The notes under the pieces were generated by a model. It was given only the letters and a program-made list of their open reading frames with translations. It made no database searches and was not told the origin of the DNA. Made by a program: the position numbers and the translations under genes. Source: Leuconostoc lactis (GTDB lineage: Bacteria > Bacillota > Bacilli > Lactobacillales > Lactobacillaceae). Taken from it: a stretch of 64,000 nucleotides of DNA. The stretch spans positions 1,562,501 through 1,626,500 of the forward strand of contig NZ_CP042420.1 of the NCBI RefSeq assembly GCF_007954625.1, written 5' to 3'. This document shows, in pieces, positions 29,615 to 38,286 of the stretch (positions within the stretch are counted from its first letter, which is position 1; every line of letters begins with the position of its first letter).

Positions 29615-29920
29615 ATGACTACACGAAATTATTATTCCCCTGAACAGAAGGCAGCTATCGCTGCCCTACATTGGGATGAAAAACAAACATTAAGCCAAAT
29701 TTCACGTGAAAATAAAATCTCAATAAGCGCCGTTCGGCGCTGGGTCCGTGAGTATTCACCTGCGGTGAGTGACAATGGCGAAAAAATTACCAAGAAAACA
29801 GTCTCTGAACTTGAAGCGAGAATTGCCGAACTCGAACAAGATAACCAAATTTTGCGTGAAGCAGTCACTTTAATGGACAAATACTCACGTGAACAGATAA
29901 AAAAATCCAACCGACGATGA
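29615..29920 (+). CDS. IS3-family transposase OrfA
   Basis: A 101-residue protein. The helix-turn-helix SQISRENKISISAVRRWVRE is followed by a leucine-zipper-like coiled coil (VSELEARIAELEQDNQILRE), the standard OrfA layout. It overlaps orfB by four bases. This half of the transposase is intact. Confidence 0.88.
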   Translation: MTTRNYYSPEQKAAIAALHWDEKQTLSQISRENKISISAVRRWVREYSPAVSDNGEKITKKTVSELEARIAELEQDNQILREAVTLMDKYSREQIKKSNRR

Positions 29921-30799
29921 GTTTAGCGGAGCGCGCCGTCGTCGATATGTCTGAAAATGCGAAATATTCTCAAACCAAGTTGCTTGCGGTCATGAATGTG
30001 CCCTCAAGCACTTTTTATTCGCACAAAGCTCCAAAATCGCCCACAGAACACGATTTACAAGACGCTCTGATAATCGAGAAAATTCAAGAAATCGTTGACG
30101 CGCACGAGTTCAATAATTCCTACGGAATTAAGCGTATGGTGCAGGAATTGGCCGATCAATATGACATACATACCGGTGAACACCGTGTTCATCGCTTGAT
30201 GCAGAAGATTGAATATAAGTCTGTTATCACTCAGTCTTATAAAGGAAATCGCGGCCGTCCAGTTGTTGAACGCGACAATCTGGTTAAAGACATTATCATT
30301 GAACGACCATACCAAGTTCTCACAACTGATGTAACTTACCTGGTGATGCCAGATAAGCAGAAACTCTATAAAGCCAGCGTTCTAGACTGGTTTACCGGTG
30401 ATGTCATTGGTGCCGTCGTTGGCTATGATATGACATCTGATTTAACTAAACGAGCACTTCAAACAGCTATGCGTCAAATTCCTAAATCGATTCTCAACGC
30501 CGAAACATCAATCATTTTGCACTCAGATAACGGTTCCCACTTCATCAGTGAGGAATACGAAGATACCGTCTCATTTTATGGCCTCATGCACTCATTCAGC
30601 TCACCGGGCATCCCGAGCACAACACAATCATCGAAAACTATCACTCATTTTTCAAATCAGAATTCTTCAACCCACGTCGCTTAAGTTGGTCAATCAATGC
30701 GATTATTGCAGGAGCGCACCGCTATGACTACTGGTGGAACACCACCAGAATATCTACAAAGACCCGTCCGGCAGCTATACCACTTGCTGCTTAACATAA
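29917..30799 (+). pseudogene. IS3-family transposase OrfB (two frameshifts)
   Basis: The rve integrase-like domain is visible: TTDVTYLVMPDKQKLYKASV contains the first Asp and ILHSDNGSHFISEEY the second. After SSPGIP (about 30614) one base is missing. The next frame holds EHNTIIENYHSFFKSEFFNP with the catalytic Glu, and a second shift near 30755 is needed to reach YKDPSGSYTTCCLT and the TAA at 30797-30799. The protein cannot be made whole, so the element cannot move on its own. Confidence 0.85.
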
Positions 30800-31036
30800 T
30801 GCCGGTTATCGGCACTAGCCGGTACGACGCCGTTTATAAGCCGTCACTTGTGAATTTCAAAAATTCGCCTTGTGAAGGCTTATTTGTTGCACGATACAAC
30901 TTGTGAAATCCGGCTGGTTCACAATCTATACCACCTGTTTTCTCTCACTGGTAGGGCTCGGCCCTGTTCCACCTACAAAAACACCCAGAAATCACGCCGT
31001 TTTAAGCTGAAATCCGGGTTTTGAAAAATTTTCGGA

Positions 31037-31258
31037 GTGCGGTACCTCTCGGTGCCAAAAAAGCCTGTCCATAATCTTGACATCAGCGCCGTGTTCGAAG
31101 ACGACCCGACTACCATTCCAGCCCGTAAAGACATTCTAGGCGAAGCAATTAATACGCTTAACGAAAAGGTAAAAGAAATTGTTGATGCCCGTGATTATTT
31201 ACAGTGGAAAATTGACAACTATGATTCTTACATGATTGAATCCGAAAATAAATTATAG
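31037..31258 (+). pseudogene. C-terminal fragment of a MerR-type regulator
   Basis: The readable part, DISAVFEDDPTTIPARKDIL, GEAINTLNEKVKEIVDARDY and LQWKIDNYDSYM, matches the effector-side coiled coil of MerR-family regulators, in which a TIPAR-x-x-x-L segment is followed by a long helix ending in YLxxKIxxY. The N-terminal DNA-binding winged helix is absent and no ribosome site precedes the frame. It was probably captured inside the IS. Confidence 0.5.
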
Positions 31259-31263
31259 AAAAC

Positions 31264-31306
31264 AAACGAGGTCCGGGCGATGATTGCCTGGACCTCGTTT
31301 ATTCTT
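31264..31306 (+). terminator. Strong terminator inside the IS tail
   Basis: AACGAGGTCC and GGACCTCGTT form a 10-bp stem followed by TATTCTTTTT, just after the MerR-like fragment. Confidence 0.8.
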
Positions 31307-31540
31307 TTTGATTAAACTTTCGGGGTAGCTCCGGCCCCTCGCGGGGCTATCTAAAAACCACTCCAAAGTATTGACATTATTCCCAAGTATCACTTCAAGA
31401 AGCAGACAAAGTTAAGAGTATTTGGGGCTAATTCCTAGCACCATAAAAGGTTGAGCGATTAGGTTAAGAAAATTTGAACGCGGCTCCAATTTGGCTCCGC
31501 GTGAGATGTTTTCTTCCGTTATTTAACGTAATGGAAAATA

Positions 31541-31571
31541 AAAAAAACGTTGATATATCAACGTTTTTTTA
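31541..31571. terminator. Bidirectional terminator next to tRNA-Ser
   Basis: AAAAAAACGTTGATA-TATCAACGTTTTTTT is perfectly symmetric, with A and T runs on both sides. It lies about 30 bases beyond the tRNA 3' end and would terminate its leftward transcript. Confidence 0.85.
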
Positions 31572-31600
31572 TATTCTGACGGTATATGGCATACCCTTAA

Positions 31601-31688
31601 GGAGATAGCGGGATTTGAACCCGCACACCGCGAAACGCGGCTCGACGGATTTCGAGTCCGTTGCAGTACCAGATTGTGCCATATCTCC
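31601..31688 (-). tRNA. tRNA-Ser (anticodon CGA)
   Basis: On the minus strand the acceptor arms GGAGATA/TATCTCC pair over 7 bp. The anticodon arm is ACGGA-CTCGAAA-TCCGT, giving anticodon CGA (Ser, codon UCG). A long variable arm (GAGCCGCGTTTCGCGGTGTG region) is of class II type, and the T arm is GCGGG-TTCAAAT-CCCGC. CCA is not encoded. It sits between typA and the accessory island, whose right edge is about 100 bases past its 3' end. Confidence 0.95.
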
Positions 31689-31693
31689 ATGAA

Positions 31694-31715
31694 CAAGAAC
31701 CACAAGTGGTTCTTA
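31694..31715 (-). terminator. Hairpin between typA and tRNA-Ser
   Basis: AAGAACCACTTGTGGTTCTT is a perfect 10-bp palindrome just after the typA stop, with a weak T-run. It may act as a terminator or as a processing site between the typA transcript and the tRNA. Confidence 0.5.
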
Positions 31716-31725
31716 ATCAATTAAA

Positions 31726-33564
31726 TTACTTTGACGCCTTACGACGCTTAGCAGCCTTTTCACGTTCAGCCGTATTCAAGATTGCCTTACGGATACGAAC
31801 GTTTTCAGGTGTTACTTCAACGTATTCATCATCGTTCAAGAATTCCAAGCTAGCTTCCAAGTTCATGACACGTGGTGTCTTGATTGAGGCTGTTTGGTCC
31901 TTGTTTGATGAACGGACGTTTGATTGTGGCTTCAACTTTGTCACGTTGACAGAAATATCGTTGTCACGTGAGTTCATACCAACGATCATACCTTCATAAA
32001 CGTCAACACCGGCACCAACGAACATTTGGCCACGGTCTTCAACACCCATGATGGCATAGTTAGAAGTTGTGCCTTGTGTGATTGAAACCAAGGCACCGTT
32101 ACGACGGCCTGGTTCCCAGTTACGAACTACTGGACGGTATTCAGCATATGTGTGGTTGAAGATACCGTAACCACGTGTTGCTGACATGAATTCAGTTGAG
32201 TAACCAATCAAACCACGTGAAGGTGCCATATAAGTCAAACGTGTTTGACCGTTACCAACAGATTCCATGTTGATCATTTCACCCTTACGTTGGTTCAATG
32301 CATCGATAACTGCTGAGGCATATTCATCAGGTGTGTCAATTTGAACTGATTCGTATGGTTCTGATTGCACGCCATCAATGTCACGATAGATAACTTGTGG
32401 ACGTGAAGCTTGCAATTCGAAGCCTTCACGACGCATTGTTTCGATCAAGATTGCCAAATGCAATTCACCACGTCCTGAAACTAACCATGCACCAGCTTGG
32501 TCAGTATCTTCAACACGCAAAGAAACGTCAGTGTGCAATTCGCGACGCAAACGGTCTTCGATTTGACGTGCTGTCACGAACTTACCTTCACGACCAGCAA
32601 ATGGGCTGTCGTTTTGACGGAAAGTCATTTGCAAAGTTGGTTCATCAATACGCAAGATTGGCAAAGCTTCTGGGTGAGCAGGATCAGCAACAGTTTCACC
32701 AACTGAGATGTCTTCCATACCTGAAACCGCGATCAAATCACCGGCCTTAGCTTCTTCGATTTCAACTTGGTCAAGACCAATGAAACCAGCAAGCTTTGTG
32801 ACACGGAATGATTGTTTTGAACCGTCAAGCTTCAACACTTCAACGTTATCACCCATCTTGATCGTACCGCGCTTAACACGGCCGATACCAATACGACCAA
32901 CGAAGTCGTTATAATCCAACATCGCAACTTGGAATTGCAAAGGTTCGTCAGAGTTATCAACAGGTGCTGGAATTGTTTCAAACACCTTGTCAAAGATTGG
33001 CTTCATTGTGTGTTCTTGATCAGCGACATCTGGTGACAATGATGATGTCCCGTTCATTGCTGAAGCAAAGATCACTGGGAAGTCCAAATCTTCTTCGTCG
33101 GCACCAAGTTCAATGAACAAATCCAACACTTCATCAACAACTTCTTCTGGACGTGCGCCTGGACGATCAACCTTGTTGACAACAACGATTGGTGTCAAGT
33201 TTTGTTCGAAGGCCTTCTTCAACACGAAACGTGTTTGTGGCATTGTGCCTTCAAAGGCATCAACAACCAACAAAACGCCATCAACCATACCCATGATACG
33301 TTCAACTTCACCACCGAAGTCCGCGTGTCCTGGTGTATCCAAGATGTTGATCTGCTTGTCCCCAACCTTAACGGCTGTGTTCTTTGACAAGATCGTGATC
33401 CCACGTTCCTTTTCGATGTCGTTTGTATCCATTGCACGATCACCCAATTCCTTGCGTGAGTCCAATGTATCTGATTGCTTCAAAAGTTCGTTAACCAACG
33501 TCGTCTTTCCGTGATCGACGTGGGCGATGATAGCGATGTTACGAATATCTTCGCGATTTGCCAA
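31726..33564 (-). CDS. typA: Translational GTPase TypA/BipA
   Basis: A 612-residue ribosome-associated GTPase needed for 50S assembly and stress or cold growth. The G domain shows G1 [11 protein letters not shown]2 with RGITI, G3 DTPGHADF and G4 NKVD. Domain II, EF-G-like domains III/V and the TypA-specific C-terminal domain (TRGYGIFNHTYAEYRP; ASLEFLNDDEYVEVTPENVR) follow. Length is normal. ATG 33564 lies after a TAAAGGAGC site. Single-gene unit. Confidence 0.97.
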   Translation of the reverse strand: MANREDIRNIAIIAHVDHGKTTLVNELLKQSDTLDSRKELGDRAMDTNDIEKERGITILSKNTAVKVGDKQINILDTPGHADFGGEVERIMGMVDGVLLVVDAFEGTMPQTRFVLKKAFEQNLTPIVVVNKVDRPGARPEEVVDEVLDLFIELGADEEDLDFPVIFASAMNGTSSLSPDVADQEHTMKPIFDKVFETIPAPVDNSDEPLQFQVAMLDYNDFVGRIGIGRVKRGTIKMGDNVEVLKLDGSKQSFRVTKLAGFIGLDQVEIEEAKAGDLIAVSGMEDISVGETVADPAHPEALPILRIDEPTLQMTFRQNDSPFAGREGKFVTARQIEDRLRRELHTDVSLRVEDTDQAGAWLVSGRGELHLAILIETMRREGFELQASRPQVIYRDIDGVQSEPYESVQIDTPDEYASAVIDALNQRKGEMINMESVGNGQTRLTYMAPSRGLIGYSTEFMSATRGYGIFNHTYAEYRPVVRNWEPGRRNGALVSITQGTTSNYAIMGVEDRGQMFVGAGVDVYEGMIVGMNSRDNDISVNVTKLKPQSNVRSSNKDQTASIKTPRVMNLEASLEFLNDDEYVEVTPENVRIRKAILNTAEREKAAKRRKASK

Positions 33565-33609
33565 TTTCCTAGTGCTCCTTTAATTTAAATGCTACTCTTC
33601 TCATAGTAA

Positions 33610-33635
33610 AAGCTAGGGACTGGTGTGCCCTAGCT
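33610..33635 (-). terminator. Terminator of the IMPase operon
   Basis: AGCTAGGG-CACACCAGT-CCCTAGCTTTT on the minus strand. The stem begins at the IMPase stop codon itself. Confidence 0.75.
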
Positions 33636-34415
33636 TTGATGCAACGCTAAAATATCACGATGCGCACGATTTGTAGCCACTAATACTATGTTAGATGATA
33701 ACATATCGAGGGGCTTACCGTCAATATCTGAAACTGACAATCCAAGTGTTTGTGCCAAAACTTGGCCAGCCGCAAAGTCCCATGGCATCATTTTAGAGGA
33801 ATAACCGACCGCCTGACCTAAAATAACGCGAATAAATGATGGCCCGGCAGCCCCGATAATCCGAAAGCCTAGGGCTGCTTTGGCAATGTCATCATAACCA
33901 AACATGCCATACAGTAAGCGCGCACCACTTAATAGGACTAGGCCTTCAGATAAAGGCTCATTTTTAGGGGCGCTAACGCGTAATTGATTAGCATAGACCC
34001 CAATTTCCGGTCCGCCGTGATAAACAACATTATTCATCACATCAAGAATCCACCCCAAAACGGGCTGATTATCGATATAGAGACCAATCATAATCGCAAA
34101 GTCCGATTTTTCTTTGATGAAGTTCATCGTGCCATCAATGGGATCCACAAACCACACATGCCCTTGCATATCCAGTTGCTGATCGCCAAAGCCCTCTTCA
34201 CTGACAATATGCGCTTCCGGATCAAAGGCGCGAATTTTAGTATTTAAAAACGTTTCATTTGCTCGGTCAACATTGGTCACCAAATCACGTGGATTATTTT
34301 TGGTGCCGACGTTTAATTCTTGTGTCATTGCCGCTAAGGTTTGTTGACGCACGTCATCGAGCCATAACAGGACAGTTTGGTCAATTTCTTGAATTTCGAA
34401 TTGGCTCAGTGTCAT
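33630..34415 (-). CDS. Inositol monophosphatase family protein
   Basis: A 261-residue metal-dependent sugar phosphatase. Motif A is WFVDPIDGTMNFIKE (metal-binding Asp pair), the upstream acidic site is VSEEGFGD, and motif B is MPWDFAAGQVLA. Physiological substrate is uncertain in this group (inositol phosphates, NADP or nucleotide by-products). It overlaps the UPF0223 gene by four bases, and that pairing is common in lactobacilli. Confidence 0.92.
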   Translation of the reverse strand: MTLSQFEIQEIDQTVLLWLDDVRQQTLAAMTQELNVGTKNNPRDLVTNVDRANETFLNTKIRAFDPEAHIVSEEGFGDQQLDMQGHVWFVDPIDGTMNFIKEKSDFAIMIGLYIDNQPVLGWILDVMNNVVYHGGPEIGVYANQLRVSAPKNEPLSEGLVLLSGARLLYGMFGYDDIAKAALGFRIIGAAGPSFIRVILGQAVGYSSKMMPWDFAAGQVLAQTLGLSVSDIDGKPLDMLSSNIVLVATNRAHRDILALHQS

Positions 34416-34684
34416 CCGCGTACCCGATCTTTGGTCGTGTTTTGCGCCAGTTTCATGGTTTGATAAATGCTGTGACCTGTTTGGCGTTCAAAATCACGAT
34501 CGAACCGCTTTTGTTCACTTTTCGCTGGCATCACCTCACGAAATGCGTCATAACGTGCCAGTAACGTGGCTTTAGCGACACCCGTTTCATAAACAGCTAA
34601 CACGCTGTCAATAAAATGAGATACCGCCACAATATCTTCAACTGTCCAACTACCATCGATTGGTAACGTATAATTTTCACTCAT
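34412..34684 (-). CDS. UPF0223 family protein
   Basis: A 90-residue helical protein recognised from DGSWTVEDIVAVSHFIDSVL, VLAVYETGVAKATLLARYDA and the C-terminal AKSEQKRFDRDFERQTGHSI. Family members are small four-helix proteins of unknown function. It is the first gene of a two-gene unit with the IMPase. Confidence 0.88.
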   Translation of the reverse strand: MSENYTLPIDGSWTVEDIVAVSHFIDSVLAVYETGVAKATLLARYDAFREVMPAKSEQKRFDRDFERQTGHSIYQTMKLAQNTTKDRVRG

Positions 34685-34956
34685 TACTCTATTTTCTACA
34701 ATCTTTCAAATTTTTCATCAATTATCTCTATTTTACCGCTTCAGCCACTATTTTAGCGATCCTTAGCTAAAATTATTGTAACATACATCCCCTTGCAATC
34801 GATTTACCGGCTAACCAATTAGTGGCGTCGCGACCGAGTATCGTCGTGTGAAAACCTATGAAATCAATGCGCTTCTTTGTATAATGATTTGGAGGTGTTG
34901 AACGACACGATGACAAGTTTTAACACCTAGTCAAATTAATCATGAGGGCACAACAG

Positions 34957-35910
34957 ATGATACAAGGTCTTTTAAATATTTTGAATTGGCATCCACTATA
35001 CTTGGCGGGTCTCACATTTGGACTTGTGATGTTGCTTGTTTTTGGGTTAGCTTACTTGCGACATCGTCCTAAAAAACAATACTTGCGGTGGTTTTATCAA
35101 GCACTCATGATGGCGAGTTTGGTCACCAGCATCACCTTGGGGCTAGACTATCTCTACCAAAATAATGTTGGCCAATTCAAAGACCACACGCTCAATACGC
35201 TCCAAAAACAGCGGCAAAAGGCACAAGCGCGCCAAGCAAAAAACGATGCGACTTCGCGCGATCAGATTGCCAAAATGGTCATGCGCCAAGCACAAAAGGG
35301 CTTAGAAAAACAAGGTTTTGTCGCCATCCCCAGCCGCTTTATTCTCCTCCCTATTTATAACGATGCCTATTCAAATAAAGGTTTAGATGCTGGTGCCAAT
35401 TACGCCAATCGGTCAGCAGTCGATCCGCTCGGTACCCAAAAACCTATTATGGGTCAAGGTAACTACGGCTTGGCTGGCCATAATTTCAACGATGGCCAAT
35501 CTGGCTTTAGTGCTTTGCAAGAATCTAATAATCACGATTGGCCCTACGTTCAAAACGGCCAATTGAAGGGATCCAACTGGTTGAATGGTGAGCCGGTTAT
35601 TTTAGCTAATGCAACAGGCCTCTTTGTTTATGAGATTACAGGCCAAACTACCGTGAATAAAAATGACATTGCGGTCCTTAATCCAACCAAAGCGCCAACA
35701 CTCACGATTATTAGTTGTCTCTTTCCATCAACACAATACCGCATTATCACCCACGCAACATTGAAAACCCACTACACTTGGCAACAAGCACCGCAACGGC
35801 TCGTTGATTTGTTTAATTTACGTACCCAACGTACCAACGCCCACGTTGATTGGTGGAATCCAGGTACCGAAGAAGGCGTTAACGGCGACGCTGGTGGCAC
35901 GAAAAAATAA
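34957..35910 (+). CDS. srtA: Class A sortase
   Basis: About 317 residues. From ATG 34957, preceded by GAGGG, two N-terminal spans (about residues 12-35 and 47-66) and a charged helix lead to the sortase barrel. The catalytic triad is visible: His175 in YGLAGHNF, Cys254 in LTIISCL (variant of TLxTC) and Arg262 in QYRII. It joins LPxTG-type surface proteins to peptidoglycan. ATG 34942 is an alternative start. Two spans and the length are greater than in a typical SrtA. Upstream, AGGTGTT and AACACCT (34893-34928) form a hairpin near a short open frame. Confidence 0.92.
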   Translation: MIQGLLNILNWHPLYLAGLTFGLVMLLVFGLAYLRHRPKKQYLRWFYQALMMASLVTSITLGLDYLYQNNVGQFKDHTLNTLQKQRQKAQARQAKNDATSRDQIAKMVMRQAQKGLEKQGFVAIPSRFILLPIYNDAYSNKGLDAGANYANRSAVDPLGTQKPIMGQGNYGLAGHNFNDGQSGFSALQESNNHDWPYVQNGQLKGSNWLNGEPVILANATGLFVYEITGQTTVNKNDIAVLNPTKAPTLTIISCLFPSTQYRIITHATLKTHYTWQQAPQRLVDLFNLRTQRTNAHVDWWNPGTEEGVNGDAGGTKK

Positions 35911-35997
35911 AAATAGGTATAAAACTGCGCTGCCTAACGCGTTTAGGAGTTTTAACCTGTTGGCCAGTTTGATATACTATTATGGAGGTGAAAAGAC

Positions 35998-36576
35998 ATG
36001 ACAATTCGATTTACAATGGATAAAATCACACGTGATGGGGAGCCGGTTCTCAGACAAGTCGCTGAGAAAGTACCTTTCCCACTCAGTGAAGAACACGCGC
36101 AACTAGCGGAAGATATGATGACCTACTTGGTGATCTCACAAGATGAGGAGCAAAACGAAAAATACGGTTTGCGTCCAGGGGTTGGTTTAGCCGCCCCACA
36201 AGTTGGCGAATCACTCCAAATGGCGGCCGTGCTGATCCCATCACAGGATCCCCATGAACGCGATGCGGAACCTTATTTCAAAGGCACGATCTTCAATCCC
36301 GTCATTATTTCAGAATCTGTTAAGCGGGCTGCCCTAGATGTTGGTGAAGGCTGCTTATCTGTTGATGAAGATGTCCCTGGTTTCGTCCCCCGCGCTAACC
36401 GTATCACGGTCCGCTATCAAAACGAACAAGGTGAAACCAAGACGCTTAAGTTGCGTGATTATCCCGCTATCGTTTTCCAACATGAAATCGATCACTTACA
36501 TGGTCACTTATACTACGACCATATTAATATGACAGCCCCTTGGGAAGTCAATGACGACACAAAATATGTTGATTAA
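35998..36576 (+). CDS. def: Peptide deformylase
   Basis: A 192-residue type 2 enzyme that removes the formyl group from nascent proteins. The three metal-site motifs are intact: GVGLAAPQ, EGCLS (Cys ligand) and QHEIDHLHG (two His ligands and catalytic Glu). ATG 35998 has GGAGGTG upstream. The longer loop between motifs 1 and 2 (DPHERDAEPYFKGT) is typical of Gram-positive type 2 deformylases. Single gene with a terminator. Confidence 0.97.
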   Translation: MTIRFTMDKITRDGEPVLRQVAEKVPFPLSEEHAQLAEDMMTYLVISQDEEQNEKYGLRPGVGLAAPQVGESLQMAAVLIPSQDPHERDAEPYFKGTIFNPVIISESVKRAALDVGEGCLSVDEDVPGFVPRANRITVRYQNEQGETKTLKLRDYPAIVFQHEIDHLHGHLYYDHINMTAPWEVNDDTKYVD

Positions 36577-36578
36577 CC

Positions 36579-36614
36579 AAAAAAAGCCAGTCCGCATCGG
36601 GACTGGCTTTTTTT
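36579..36614. terminator. Bidirectional terminator between def and the GNAT gene
   Basis: AAAAAAGCCAGTCC-GCATC-GGGACTGGCTTTTTTT serves the convergent def and acetyltransferase genes. Confidence 0.9.
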
Positions 36615-37174
36615 TAATGTTGTTGGGTTCGGTACTGTTCATCTGTGATGCCATATCTCACCATGTCAACGGCCTCGCCTTTGATAATTTGTGCTTTTAA
36701 GGCAACGCCTTCTTTGTGCATGCCAATTTTTGCCATCACGCGCCCCGATTTCGGATTACGGGTGTCATGCTCAGAAAAGATACGAACCAAGTGTAACTGG
36801 TCAAACCCAATCGCTAAAAGAGCGGCCGCTGCTTCCGGCATGATGCCTTGTCCCCAATAGTTTTTATTCAAGACATAACCAATTTCTGCTTGTTGATGCG
36901 CTTCGTTTAAACGTAAATCAATGGTCCCCACCATTTTTTTGTTATAGACAATTGCCCATTTCCCAATCGGATCCAGCATGAAATAACTTTGAATGCTGTT
37001 TTCAATGACTTCCTTGAGTGTTTTCACGGGTGGTATCGAAATATAGCGCATCGTGTCGGCATCTTGTAAATAATCAAACATAGCTGGGGCATCCGCCAGC
37101 TGAACCGGCCGCAACAGCAAACGGTCGGTATGAATAGTTGTAAACTGTGCCAATTGTGCTTTTAATGACATCAT
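36614..37174 (-). CDS. RimJ/RimL-type GNAT acetyltransferase
   Basis: A 186-residue N-acetyltransferase. The start is of the RimL type (HTDRLLLRPVQLADAPAMFD). The acetyl-CoA motif area reads AEIGYVLNKNYWGQGIMPEA, followed by HLVRIFSEHDTRNPKSGRVM and AKIGMHKEG. Such enzymes acetylate protein N termini or small amines; the substrate here is unknown. GAGGTG precedes the ATG. Confidence 0.85.
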   Translation of the reverse strand: MMSLKAQLAQFTTIHTDRLLLRPVQLADAPAMFDYLQDADTMRYISIPPVKTLKEVIENSIQSYFMLDPIGKWAIVYNKKMVGTIDLRLNEAHQQAEIGYVLNKNYWGQGIMPEAAAALLAIGFDQLHLVRIFSEHDTRNPKSGRVMAKIGMHKEGVALKAQIIKGEAVDMVRYGITDEQYRTQQH

Positions 37175-37239
37175 ATGCTCACCTCGTTAATTTTGTCATC
37201 TATTTTAACATAAAACCTCATTTTTTTATCATCAATAAA

Positions 37240-37268
37240 AAACGCACGTGTTCACCCGTGCGTTTTAT
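37240..37268 (-). terminator. Terminator of the hrcA-dnaJ operon
   Basis: AAAACGCACGGGTGAACACG pairs with the following TGCGTTTTTT on the minus strand, right after the dnaJ stop. Confidence 0.8.
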
Positions 37269-37273
37269 CGTCT

Positions 37274-38185
37274 TCATTCTGTTAATTCTTCTAACTTATC
37301 AAAGAAACTTTTCTTCTTTTTACCAGTCATGGCTTCTTGGAAGGCTTCCAAGGCCTTCTTTTGATCCTTAGTCATTGACGTTGGCACTTCAACAAAGATT
37401 GTGACATATTGGTCACCATTGCCTGTACCACGTAGACGCGGCGCACCCTTACCGCGCAAACGGAATTGCTTACCTGTTTGCGTACCAGCAGGAATCTTCA
37501 ACTTCACGTCACCTTGCACTGTCTTAACTTGGATTTCATCCCCTAAGGCAGCACTCGTGAAACTAATCTTTTGTTCAAGGAAGACATCAGCACCATCACG
37601 TTCAAATCCGTCCTTTGAAGGCGCAACTTGGAAGACCACGAACAAATCACCACGTGGGCCACCGTTAACGCCTTCTTCACCTTGGCCAGCCAGACGCATT
37701 TGTTGCCCAGTTTCGACACCAGCTGGAACCGTCACCTTAATTTCATGAGGGCCATCACCACGATTAAACTTGATGATTTCTTCCTTACCAGTAATGGCTT
37801 CTTCGAAGCTTAAGCGCATCCGGTATTGCAAATCTTGTCCCTTGCGTGGTCGGTTCGGATCAAAGCCGCCGCCAAACATTTGACTGAAAATATCACCCAA
37901 ATCAGAGAAGTCGCCGAAACCACCTTGTTGGTAACCACCAAAGCCTTGGCCACCAAAGCCACCATTGGCGCCAGCTGGACCAAATTGGTCGTATTGGGCA
38001 CGCTTTTGGGGATCGCCTAACGTTTCAAAGGCTTCTTGAACCTCTTTGTACTTTTCTTCGGCACCTGGTTCTTGGTTTAAGTCAGGATGATACTTTTTTG
38101 ATAACTTTCGGTATGCTTTTTTAATATCATCTTGGCTAGCATTCTTATCAACGCCAAGACGGTCATAGTATTCTGTATTATTCAA
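37274..38185 (-). CDS. dnaJ: DnaJ-type co-chaperone lacking the zinc finger
   Basis: About 303 residues from a TTG at 38185, with AAAGGAG seven bases upstream. It has a J domain with the HPD motif ([20 protein letters not shown]), a G/F-rich region ([19 protein letters not shown]) and then directly the substrate-binding C-terminal domains ([20 protein letters not shown]). The four CxxCxGxG zinc motifs of normal DnaJ are absent; FNRGDGP links the parts. It is therefore a type B (CbpA-like) J protein, although it occupies the dnaJ place in the heat-shock operon. It stimulates DnaK ATPase and delivers clients. Confidence 0.9.
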   Translation of the reverse strand: MNNTEYYDRLGVDKNASQDDIKKAYRKLSKKYHPDLNQEPGAEEKYKEVQEAFETLGDPQKRAQYDQFGPAGANGGFGGQGFGGYQQGGFGDFSDLGDIFSQMFGGGFDPNRPRKGQDLQYRMRLSFEEAITGKEEIIKFNRGDGPHEIKVTVPAGVETGQQMRLAGQGEEGVNGGPRGDLFVVFQVAPSKDGFERDGADVFLEQKISFTSAALGDEIQVKTVQGDVKLKIPAGTQTGKQFRLRGKGAPRLRGTGNGDQYVTIFVEVPTSMTKDQKKALEAFQEAMTGKKKKSFFDKLEELTE

Positions 38186-38210
38186 CAGCCCGCTCCTTTT
38201 CCATATTATG

Positions 38211-38245
38211 TACACGAACCGCATCCAACTGGATGCGGTTCGTTT
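38211..38245 (-). promoter_or_regulatory. dnaK-dnaJ intercistronic hairpin
   Basis: ACGAACCGCATCC-AGTT-GGATGCGGTTCGT is a perfect 13-bp stem between dnaK and dnaJ, without a T-run. It may be a processing site or stabiliser that sets different levels of the two mRNA parts. Confidence 0.6.
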
Positions 38246-38286
38246 ATGATTAAGTGATTGTCACGAATTGATTTGTCGTCAAAGGA

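Larger units (their letters stand above)
29556..31365 (+). mobile_element. IS3-family element with a passenger fragment, inactive
   Basis: Terminal inverted repeats TGGAGTGGTTTTTAGA (29556-29571) and its complement (31350-31365) match over all 16 positions. Inside are orfA, a doubly frameshifted orfB and a 0.5-kb tail with a MerR-like C-terminal fragment and a strong terminator. Total 1810 bp, longer than the usual 1.2-1.5 kb. The flanking bases (TTCA left, AAGT right) show no target duplication, so it is old, rearranged or a one-ended derivative. Confidence 0.75.
24651..31498. mobile_element. Accessory island / decayed prophage beside tRNA-Ser
   Basis: The segment is bounded by similar short repeats, TGGCTCC...TTGGCTCC at 24651-24669 and CGGCTCC...TTGGCTCC at 31481-31498. 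They recall the GGCTACA...TTGGCTACAA repeats after the active-looking integrase. Inside lie broken terminase genes, a broken phage gene, a Kiwa-like pair, orphan genes and an IS. The right edge is about 100 bases from the 3' end of tRNA-Ser, a usual target. No integrase remains. The second csp gene (24880) is inside the proposed left edge, so the true boundary may be nearer 25.25 kb. Confidence 0.45.

Noticed and set aside
31037..31258. The 74-codon frame in the IS tail as a functional gene
   Set aside because: It has no ribosome site and begins in the middle of a MerR-type protein; it is listed as a fragment.
34893..34930. Short open frame before srtA as a regulatory leader peptide
   Set aside because: ATG at 34910 is 14 bases from GGAGG, too far for good initiation; an in-frame TTG at 34898 is too close. 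The hairpin is noted under srtA only.
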